From the NCBI GenBank assembly GCA_015655115.1, contig JAATFQ010000098.1, positions 1-54,411 on the forward strand: a DNA stretch of 54,411 nt, given 5' to 3'. The notes under the pieces are model-generated. The model was given only the letters and a program-made list of their open reading frames with translations. It had not been told where the DNA came from and did not search any database. This document shows, piece after piece, positions 19,306 through 27,100 of the stretch (within the stretch, counting starts at the first letter, position 1; each line of letters starts with the position of its first letter). Made by a program: the position numbers and the translations under genes. Source of the DNA: Sphingobacteriales bacterium (GTDB lineage Bacteria; Bacteroidota; Bacteroidia; Sphingobacteriales; Sphingobacteriaceae).

Positions 19306-19692
19306 TCATACTATAGCATACGCATATGAAGGATAAGGAGTGTAGATATAATCTGTAGCTTCAAAATATTCAGAAGCCAGAACCATCAGAATAGCATCAT
19401 CACTAAAGCTGTGCATCGTATGCCAGTCCTCCGGCTGGATAAGCAAACATTTGTCCGGCGAATCCAATACCACAGAACTTTCTTCTATGCCATTATTATT
19501 GTAAATACAACAATATCCACGGATACAAATTGCAGCCTGCATAGTTTGATGATGGCGGTGCCCACCCCTTTCAGAATTATCGACACCATAGATATAAAAT
19601 ATACGCTTGATATCAAATGGAACGACTTTCTCAATTACAGTAAGGTTACCACGGCTATCAGTAAAAGTTTTCAGGTTAATTAAGGAAGCCAT
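19306..19692 (-). CDS. FdtA/QdtA-family dTDP-4-keto-6-deoxyhexose 3,4-ketoisomerase (cupin)
   Basis: The 128-residue cupin converts dTDP-4-keto-6-deoxyglucose to the 3-keto sugar used by the neighbouring aminotransferase. Visible family features are the N-terminal DSRGNLTVIE, the IKRIFYIYGV strand, the catalytic-type RGGHRHHQTMQAAICIRG with its His cluster, and LLIQPEDWHTMHSFSDDAIL followed by LASEYFEATDYI. The length is normal. Its start overlaps the glycosyltransferase stop by 17 bases, and its end overlaps the likely native start of the aminotransferase. Sequence alone cannot tell whether the product is the galacto or gluco epimer. Confidence 0.88.
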   Translation of the reverse strand: MASLINLKTFTDSRGNLTVIEKVVPFDIKRIFYIYGVDNSERGGHRHHQTMQAAICIRGYCCIYNNNGIEESSVVLDSPDKCLLIQPEDWHTMHSFSDDAILMVLASEYFEATDYIYTPYPSYAYAIV

Positions 19693-20683
19693 AGCTCAAT
19701 GCGGTTTTAGTGTAAATATTTTTATAATACCATCTTAAAGAGAATAACAGGGAACGGCCAACTACTTGTTTCACCCATTTAATATCATCTGTGATCTCGT
19801 GTGGAAGAATATCTTTCTGGTAGGCGCTGATTTCCTTCTCCGCTTTTGACAGTGAGTGGCTATAAGGCCGGTATATATGTTTTACCGGGTTTCTTATAAT
19901 CTTATAGACATTATTTGATAAGCTGTAAGTATTGTTTGTGGTATAGTGAAATTCATGATAATGATAAAAAACAAGATCAAACTCCTGTCCGGTCAGAATT
20001 TCTTTTCCTTTTACAGCATTCGATTCAGATTTGAACACATACTGTTGAACATTCCATGGCGCAATGCCTCCACCCAAATGTTTCAGTACATGAACTGTAC
20101 TAAAACGGCTTTGCCAATCGTCAAGATATTTCTGATCGCCAAACTTACCATCTTCGAAACGGTTATAACACCAGGTCATACAGGCATCTATCCACCAATT
20201 TAATACTTCCATCCCTTCTTCAGTATGTTTGAACGTCATGAACTGCACGCAGTATATCCCGCTGGTAACCGACTGATTATAACAAGGAGTATACCTATGT
20301 TCGGTGATTAATACTGATTTACTTCCCATTTCAGCGATCAATACGGCAGGGTCACTAAAAAACAATAAGTCGGCATCGACATAGGTACAGTGATCCAGTT
20401 GATACGTTTCCAAACAATATTTGATAGTAGATGAAGCACAAGTCCAACAATATTCGCCCGCTGTCCTGTCCTTTTTTACATCCAATAATTTCTCATTTTC
20501 AAACTCATACAAACTGATGACCGTTGCATGTTCAAGCTGAAGATTAGACAATACCTCATAACAATGGGTGTCAAAAGCAAAAATGTAGAGATGAAAACTG
20601 GCACAATGACTTTCCAAAGAATGATACATTGCCAATCCGCGTGACAAATAGGTAGAATTAAATAAAGTAGAGAATTTAAGCAT
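19676..20683 (-). CDS. Glycosyltransferase-like protein (GT-A, GT8-like)
   Basis: The 335-residue protein begins MLKFSTLFNSTYLSRGLAMY and contains CTYVDADLLFFSDP, a DxD-type motif for nucleotide-sugar and metal binding. GIYCVQFMTFKHTEEGMEVL, FGDQKYLDDW and HLGGGIAPWN follow, as in nucleotide-diphospho-sugar transferases of the GT8-like group. It has no membrane segment. It is first in the minus-strand run with the ketoisomerase and aminotransferase, so it may transfer the 3-amino sugar or work on the glycan that carries it. No polymerase, flippase or RmlA/RmlB gene is present here. Confidence 0.75.
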   Translation of the reverse strand: MLKFSTLFNSTYLSRGLAMYHSLESHCASFHLYIFAFDTHCYEVLSNLQLEHATVISLYEFENEKLLDVKKDRTAGEYCWTCASSTIKYCLETYQLDHCTYVDADLLFFSDPAVLIAEMGSKSVLITEHRYTPCYNQSVTSGIYCVQFMTFKHTEEGMEVLNWWIDACMTWCYNRFEDGKFGDQKYLDDWQSRFSTVHVLKHLGGGIAPWNVQQYVFKSESNAVKGKEILTGQEFDLVFYHYHEFHYTTNNTYSLSNNVYKIIRNPVKHIYRPYSHSLSKAEKEISAYQKDILPHEITDDIKWVKQVVGRSLLFSLRWYYKNIYTKTALSYGFLN

Positions 20684-21024
20684 TCTGAGATGGATTAAGA
20701 GGATATGTGTTTAAAGAGGCATTATTTTGTCCCATGATCCATCATCACAAAGCCGTTGGTGCTGATTTTGTTTACGCATAGAAAAATAGGGATTTGAACA
20801 TAAATGTTAGTTATGCTCTGAAGACAATGGGATTGGTAAAAAGTCCTATATGAATTTGAAGAATATTTTTATAAACTTCAATATTCTGCTTGCAGGTCAA
20901 TAATATTGATATTCCCCTGCAATATTAGGTTTGTGATCTACCCTATATTCAGATTAAGCAAGATAGAGACATACGCTATAAATCTATTGCCCAATAAAAG
21001 TACTCTTCCACATGGCCACGTTGA
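20684..21024. other. Divergent intergenic region between glycosyltransferase and encapsulin genes
   Basis: This stretch is non-coding on both strands as far as I can see. It holds small inverted repeats, such as GAATATT/AATATTC around 20850-20890 and a hairpin with arms GCAGG/CCTGC around 20894-20922. There is no TAnnTTTG box apart from those inside the palindrome that follows. Confidence 0.5.
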
Positions 21025-21030
21025 GTAAAC

Positions 21031-21038
21031 CAAATATA
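21031..21038 (-). promoter_or_regulatory. Promoter -7 box on the minus strand, left arm of the palindrome
   Basis: TATATTTG on the minus strand matches the Bacteroidota -7 consensus TAnnTTTG and mirrors the plus-strand box in the other arm. It could drive the glycosyltransferase run with a leader of about 340 bases. No -33 box was recognised. Confidence 0.35.
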
Positions 21039-21075
21039 TAAAATAAACACTACTAAATTAGTAGTGTTTATTTTA

Positions 21076-21083
21076 TATATTTG
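21076..21083 (+). promoter_or_regulatory. Promoter -7 box of the encapsulin operon
   Basis: TATATTTG matches the Bacteroidota -7 consensus TAnnTTTG. Transcription would begin near 21090, leaving a leader of only about 18 bases before the ATG at 21108. The box is inside the right arm of the perfect inverted repeat, so a protein bound to the palindrome would block or position RNA polymerase. Confidence 0.5.
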
Positions 21084-21107
21084 GTTTACAATAAAATTAA
21101 CAACAAT

Positions 21108-22034
21108 ATGGCAGGACAAGTAAAAAGTACACAACAAACAGCATTAAGTGATATTGCGGCCAGGCCACTGGCAATAGCGACACGGACAGTACCACAAGCC
21201 CCCTTTATTACACCGAGATGGTTACCTCATTTGTTAAGCTGGACGCCGGTGGAATCCGGTATTTACCGGGTAAACAAAGTTAAGGATGGAGAATCAGTAG
21301 ATGTAGATTGCTCTAACAGAGACGAACGTGTGCTGCCAAATACCTTTGTGGATTATGTTGAACAGCCACGCGAATACCTGTTAAGTGCAGTTAACACGGT
21401 CCTTGATGTTCATACCAGGGTTTCAGATCTTTACAGTAAACCTTACAATCAGATCAGCGAGCAACTTCGCTTAACGATTGAAGCCATTAAAGAGCGCCAG
21501 GAAAGTGAGCTGATAAACAATAAAGAGTATGGTTTACTGCATAGTGTTGTACCCTCTCAGCGCATCAATACGCGAACAGGAGCTCCAACGCCAGACGATT
21601 TAGATGAACTGATTACCAAGGTATGGAAAGAGCCAGGATTTTTTCTGCTGCACCCTCTTGCTGTAGCTGCCTTTGGCCGTGAATGCACGAGACGGGGCGT
21701 ACCTCCTCCCACAGTATCTTTATTTGGCTCACAATTCATTACCTGGAGAGGTATACCACTAATCCCCTCCGATAAAGTGCCTATTGAGAACAACAAAACT
21801 AAAATATTACTGATCCGTACAGGCGAAAGCAGACAAGGCGTAGTTGGATTGTACCAACCAGACCTGCCCGGAGAGCAGTCGCCTGGTTTATCAGTCCGCT
21901 TTATGGGGATAAATGAAAGAGCAATAGCTTCTTATCTCGTTTCCTTATATTGTTCATTGGCTGTGTTGGTAGATGATGCAATTGCCGTACTTGATGAAGT
22001 TGAAATCAATAAATACCACGAGTATAAATATTAG
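21108..22034 (+). CDS. Family 2A encapsulin shell protein (SrpI-like)
   Basis: The 308-residue protein matches the Family 2A encapsulin nanocompartment group, which has the HK97 phage capsid fold. Recognisable stretches are ARPLAIATRTVPQAPFITPR, WLPHLLSWTPVESGIYRVN, LPNTFVDYVEQPREYLLSAV, the hydrophobic FFLLHPLAVAAFGRECTRRG, SLFGSQFITWRGIPLIPSDK and LLIRTGESRQGVVGLYQPDL. Many copies should assemble into a closed shell. I chose the ATG at 21108; a TTG at 21081 would add residues encoded by the palindrome and is unlikely. The cysteine desulfurase gene follows after 5 bases, the known cargo pairing for Family 2A. Shells of this type have been linked to elemental sulfur storage. There is no signal peptide, so the compartment is cytoplasmic. 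Confidence 0.93.
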   Translation: MAGQVKSTQQTALSDIAARPLAIATRTVPQAPFITPRWLPHLLSWTPVESGIYRVNKVKDGESVDVDCSNRDERVLPNTFVDYVEQPREYLLSAVNTVLDVHTRVSDLYSKPYNQISEQLRLTIEAIKERQESELINNKEYGLLHSVVPSQRINTRTGAPTPDDLDELITKVWKEPGFFLLHPLAVAAFGRECTRRGVPPPTVSLFGSQFITWRGIPLIPSDKVPIENNKTKILLIRTGESRQGVVGLYQPDLPGEQSPGLSVRFMGINERAIASYLVSLYCSLAVLVDDAIAVLDEVEINKYHEYKY

Positions 22035-22039
22035 AGGTT

Positions 22040-23791
22040 ATGAGTGATACAATTAACGGCCCAAATGGGCTACCTGATGTACATACTTTACAAAAACTGG
22101 CGAACGAACTTTTCTCCGCTTTACCGGGAGGATATGTAACAGGGCCATTGCCTGCAAAAGAAATTTTACCCTATAGCAATGATGTAGCACAAAAAAATGG
22201 AAGCGGGCTTCCTCATTCTGCCATACACCAGGGCAATGCGGTAGACCTGACCAATCCGCAAACAAGCTTACCAGATGCAAATGGGCTGGGATTAGGTCAT
22301 ATTCCAGGATCTACAGCCGGAAGCGGAGGCGTATCCGGACAGAAGCCAATTGTTCAAAGTTATGAGCAGCTGCCTTATCAGCCGGCATGGGGATCAACTC
22401 TTTCCCTTCCGCTAGAATCTGAGAGGCCTTTTGAACAGGAGCTGAAGCAAGCATTAGCCAGTATAAATATATATACACCATCGGCCCAACTGCCATCTTT
22501 TCAATCTGGTCCGCTGACTGAAAGTGCTTATTATTTTTCGTCGTTCAATCAGTTTAGCCACGGAGGCCTTCTGCCAGCTTTTAATGTAAACCTGGTGAGG
22601 AATGATTTTCCTATTCTCTCTGAACACGTAAATGGAAAGCCTTTAATCTGGCTCGACAATGCAGCTACAACACAAAAACCCCGGCAGGTAATTGAGCGGT
22701 TAAGTTATTTTTATGAACATGAAAACTCCAACATCCACCGTGCAGCACATGAACTGGCCGCACGGGCAACAGATGCTTATGAAGGTGCCAGGCAAAAGAT
22801 CAGTAAGTTTATCAATAGCCGCTCAACAAATGAAATTGTTTTTGTACGTGGGACTACTGAAGCTATAAACTTAGTGGCTGGCAGCTGGGGAGAAGAATAC
22901 CTGCAGCAGGGCGATGAAATTATCATCACTCACCTTGAGCATCATGCCAATATTGTTCCCTGGCAATTATTAGCTAAAAAGAAAGGGTTAACAATTAGGG
23001 TGGTACCCGTAGATAATGATGGACAGCTGTTGCTGGATGAATACGGGAAACTACTAAATGCCAAAACTAAACTGGTCTCCTTCACAATGGTGTCCAATGC
23101 GCTTGGCACGGTTACTCCTGCAAAGCAAATTGTAGACATGGCCCATGCTGTAGGCGCCAGGGTACTCGCAGATGGTGCGCAATCTGTTTCTCATATCCGA
23201 ACGGATGTACAGGAACTAAATGCGGACTGGTTTGTTTTTTCGGGACATAAGATTTTTGGACCTACCGGCATAGGTGTATTATACGGAAAAGAGGACCTCT
23301 TAAATTCTAGCCAACCCTATCAAGGTGGTGGCAATATGATCAAGGATGTAACTTTTGAACATACTGAATTTCACAATGCACCTGCCCGGTTTGAGGCAGG
23401 GACGGGCAATATTGCGGATGCAGTTGGCTTAGGTGCTGCCATTGACTATGTACAAAAGCTGGGAATTGATCACATTAACGAGTATGAGCATTTCCTGCTT
23501 AAATACGCTACACAAAAACTTGAACGGATTTCCGGACTACGATTAATTGGTACCGCTGCTGAAAAAACCAGCGTACTATCTTTTGTACTTCATGGGTATA
23601 CTCCTGCCGAAGTGGGGACAGCACTGAGCCAGGAAGGTATTGCAGTAAGATCCGGACATCATTGTGCACAGCCAATTTTAAGACGTTTTGGACTGGAAGC
23701 CACAGTCAGACCTTCTCTGGCTTTTTATAACACTTGTGCAGAGATTGACCAGTTGTCTGATGTTATTTCTGGGTTAAGACAACGAAATTAA
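22040..23791 (+). CDS. Encapsulated cysteine desulfurase (SufS-like) with N-terminal cargo-loading extension
   Basis: The 583-residue protein has two parts. Residues 1-185 are low-complexity, rich in Gly, Pro, Ser, Gln and Leu and probably disordered. Two denser patches lie near the start (LPDVHTLQKLANELFSALPG) and the end (ESAYYFSSFNQF), as expected for the shell-targeting extension of Family 2A cargo. Residues 186-583 are a group II cysteine desulfurase: WLDNAATTQKP, HLEHHANIVPWQ, LADGAQSVSHI, the PLP lysine in FSGHKIFGPTGIG (K404) and the persulfide cysteine in RSGHHCAQP (C542). It converts cysteine to alanine and sulfane sulfur inside the encapsulin shell. The RSGHHCAQP form is SufS-like. 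No suf genes are adjacent, consistent with sulfur storage rather than Fe-S assembly. A terminator follows. Confidence 0.94.
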   Translation: MSDTINGPNGLPDVHTLQKLANELFSALPGGYVTGPLPAKEILPYSNDVAQKNGSGLPHSAIHQGNAVDLTNPQTSLPDANGLGLGHIPGSTAGSGGVSGQKPIVQSYEQLPYQPAWGSTLSLPLESERPFEQELKQALASINIYTPSAQLPSFQSGPLTESAYYFSSFNQFSHGGLLPAFNVNLVRNDFPILSEHVNGKPLIWLDNAATTQKPRQVIERLSYFYEHENSNIHRAAHELAARATDAYEGARQKISKFINSRSTNEIVFVRGTTEAINLVAGSWGEEYLQQGDEIIITHLEHHANIVPWQLLAKKKGLTIRVVPVDNDGQLLLDEYGKLLNAKTKLVSFTMVSNALGTVTPAKQIVDMAHAVGARVLADGAQSVSHIRTDVQELNADWFVFSGHKIFGPTGIGVLYGKEDLLNSSQPYQGGGNMIKDVTFEHTEFHNAPARFEAGTGNIADAVGLGAAIDYVQKLGIDHINEYEHFLLKYATQKLERISGLRLIGTAAEKTSVLSFVLHGYTPAEVGTALSQEGIAVRSGHHCAQPILRRFGLEATVRPSLAFYNTCAEIDQLSDVISGLRQRN

Positions 23792-23834
23792 CCGATTGCC
23801 TATAGAGAGCTTATGCACTAAATTTAATTCGTAA

Positions 23835-23880
23835 AAGGAGGGTGCATCAATAAATCATGATCACCCTCCTTGTTGTTTTT
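23835..23880 (+). terminator. Intrinsic terminator of the encapsulin operon
   Basis: Perfect 10-bp stem (AAGGAGGGTG at 23835-23844 pairing with 23862-23871) with a 17-base loop, followed by TGTTGTTTTT. It begins 44 bases after the cysteine desulfurase stop, so the operon is just two genes. The remaining gap to the HTCS gene (23881-24193) holds only a promoter-like box at 24081. Confidence 0.8.
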
Positions 23881-24080
23881 ATTCTTATACCTCGCACAGC
23901 GATTTTTCGAATCTAAAATAGCAGAGGTCCGATTTCATAAGAGGGAAATCCCCTTTATATTTCAATAATTAGTATTCCGAATTTGGGGCTATAGTATCTC
24001 TTTCCAGCGTTTTGCCCATTCATGATTCCCTAAAATTGCGTACTATAAGCGTTGTTAAGACATTTATTATAATATTTATT

Positions 24081-24088
24081 TATATTTG
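24081..24088 (+). promoter_or_regulatory. Promoter -7 box of the first HTCS gene
   Basis: TATATTTG fits TAnnTTTG. The predicted start near 24095 would leave a leader of about 100 bases before the ATG at 24194. The -33 region is AT-rich without a clear TTTG. Confidence 0.45.
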
Positions 24089-24193
24089 ATTAATGACTAT
24101 TTAATACTTTAAGATCTGGCTCCAGCAGCTGGTTAATCTGCCAGAATGAATAGTCTTCTACGTTGATAAAAAACCAAATATAATTATACCTGT

Positions 24194-27100
24194 ATGTTGA
24201 ATCGCTACTTCGGTGCTCTCCTGTTTTCACTTATTTTCCTGAATCAGTTATCAGCAATTGAATACCCATCTATAGTATACCTGGGAATTGAAAAAGGATT
24301 ATCAAACAATTCCGTAAGATGTATTTACAAAGACCGTAAAGGATTTATGTGGTTTGGGACGAGGGATGGGCTCAATCGTTATGACGGATACGAGTTCAAA
24401 ATATTCCGCAATCAGTTAGGAAATACAACCTCATTACCTCACAATTTTATCTATGCCATAAATGAGGACCAGGAGCACAATTTATGGGTCGGCACTGGTC
24501 AGGGAATCGGCATTTATAACAACCTTACTGCTAAATTTAGTTACGCCTATTATATTAATAAAAATTCCAGAAAAAAAGAGAGGATCAAAGCTCAGGTAAA
24601 TGTAATTGAAACCGCGGCAAATGGCGATGTACTGATAGGTACAAATGGGACAGGTTTGATGATACATGCTAAAAATAGCCATGCCGCTGTTCAGCTATCT
24701 ATAAGAAAAGATGGAAAAGACTTTACAGCCTATAATGTAACGTCTATAGAGGTTGATAGCAACCAAAATATATGGCTATTTATTCAATCAATCGGCTTAT
24801 GCAAGTATGATCCCTGGAGCAAAAAATTGCATATCATTAATCAAAGCATCCAATCAGCATATTGCCTCGAATCTGATAACCAGAAAAATATCTGGCTGGG
24901 TACCACAAATGGATTGTACAGCTATCATATCCCAAGCAATACCATGCTACCCTCTCCGAACGGGCAACCCGGAATGCTAGTAACGGAACCAGTGTTAAGC
25001 CTCTGTTTTGATCAGCAGAAAAAGTTATGGATAGGCACAAAAGCAGGTGGCATCAATATCTTAAATCCATCTACAAAAAAAGTTACTTATTTATCTTCTG
25101 GCGGGATAAGTAATTATCTTGCCAGTGAGTCGGTACCCGCAATCTACGAAGATAAAGAGGGCCTTAAATGGATTGGCACTTCAAAAGGCGGAGTAAATAT
25201 AGTTGATTCAAGAAGTGCCACGTTCAGGACAATTGCACACGACCCGCTAAATCCGGCTAGTCTCATTAATAATTTTGCATCGTCATTTCTGGAAGAACAA
25301 AATGGGAAAATCTGGATCGGCACCGATGGAGGCGGAATTAGTATCTGGGATCGCAAAAAAAACAGTTTCACCAACCTGAAATTTCAACCCGGCAATAAAC
25401 AATCATTAAGCAATAATCTGGTAAACAATATCAAACAAGATTATCTGGGTAATATCTGGATTGCCACATTTGGTGGAGGTATCAATAAATACAATAGGAC
25501 AGCTCATACATTTGAACATTTTCAATGCATAAACTGGTTAAATGGATTCGAAAATAAAAATGTTTGGCAGCTGCTCGAGGACCGCGATAAAGTACTATGG
25601 GCCACCACCTTTTCAGGTGGTAAACTATATTTCCTAAATCGGCAGCGCAATCGTTTTGAGGTATTCGACCAGAACTTAAAAGAAGACTTATTGGCTATAG
25701 CTGAAGACCGCGATAAAGTGTTGTGGGGCGGTGATGCCAAGTCACTGATTAAAATCGACAGGAAACATAAAAAACACAGGTACTATGAAATCGGTAAACC
25801 AGTCAGGATTGTTTATGAAGACCAACAAGGTAATTTTTGGGTCGGATCGGAAGGCGGCGGACTGATCCTATTCGACCGGAAGAAAGGACGGATCATCAGA
25901 AGATATTCAACGACAAACGGTTTATGCAACAATTCCATATTGAGTATCACCGAAGATAGAGGGAATTTATGGATTGGCACATTCAGCGGTCTCGCTAAAT
26001 TCAATTTGAGAAAACAAACTTTCTCTAACTTCTATTACGATGACGGCCTGCAAAGCGATCAGTTTCTTGACAATGCTGCCTTAAAGCTGAAATCGGGTGA
26101 ACTGGTCTTCGGCGGACTCAAAGGATTTAGTATTTTCCATCCCGACAGTATTAAATCTATCAAAACTGTCCCCCCTATCCTGATCACTGGTTTAAGAGTT
26201 AATAATCTGCCCGTAACCTCAGCAGGCCCATATATTTACAAAACTAAAGGGGATCAGATCGAGGCGCTGAAAATACCTTTTGACGAGGCCGTTGTTGCTG
26301 TCGATTTCGCGGCGTTGGAATACAGTGCTGCAGGAAAAATTTCTTATGCATATTATATGGCAGGCTGGGATAAAGGCTGGAATTATTCGGATAAACTCAA
26401 AACTGCTGCCTATACAAAGCTGGCAGAAGGAAATTATGTGCTACACATTAAATCGACCAATACTGCGGGCGACTGGGTAAAAAATGAGAAGATGATCAGT
26501 ATTAGGGTGCTCCCTCCCTGGTACCGAAGTTGGCTGGCCTACGTTTTTTATACTATGGCTGCTATGGGCGTTATTTTTATTTACTTTTTATACCAAAGGC
26601 ACCAGTCGCATTTAAAATATCAAATAGACCTTGCTCATATAAAAATGAAGCAGGAGCAAGAATTAAGTGAAAATAAATTATCCTTTTTCACACATATATC
26701 CCATGAGTTCAGAACTCCCCTAACGCTGATCATCAACCCGGTAAAAGAATTTATAAACAGCAACAACAGCCATATTGACTCCAAAGAGCTGATTATTGTT
26801 TATCGCAACGCCCGAAGATTACTTAGCCTTGTTGATCAGCTGCTGCTCTTCAGAAAGTCGGAAATAGATCATCTGAAGGTGTTAAAGTTCGATCTTATTT
26901 CTTTTTGTAAAGAAATTTATGTCTGCTTTAGTCAGCAGGCAAAATCAAAAAACATCAGCTTCAACTTTCAATCTACCGTGAATACGCTCGATATCTACGC
27001 AGACCGGGAAAAAATGGAAATTGTTCTGTTTAACCTGATTGCCAACGCATTCAAATTTACACCGGCAAACGGCTCGATCACTTTACGAATTGAAGAAGAT

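Larger units (their letters stand above)
21025..21089. repeat. Perfect 31-bp inverted repeat with 3-base centre, at the encapsulin promoter
   Basis: Bases 21025-21055 are the exact reverse complement of 21059-21089, with AAT between them. The arms run from GTAAACC at the outside to CACTACTA at the centre. The repeat ends 18 bases before the encapsulin ATG and lies in the gap between two divergent genes. Each arm contains a TATATTTG sequence, so the whole element is a symmetric, possibly bidirectional promoter/operator. As RNA it would form a long AT-rich hairpin close to the start codon. It is too long and regular for chance. There is no T-run following it, so it does not look like an intrinsic terminator. 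Confidence 0.9.

Noticed and set aside
21081..21107. Longer encapsulin N-terminus from a TTG at 21081
   Set aside because: The added residues are encoded by the palindrome and an AT-rich leader and do not resemble encapsulin N-termini; the ATG at 21108 fits the family.
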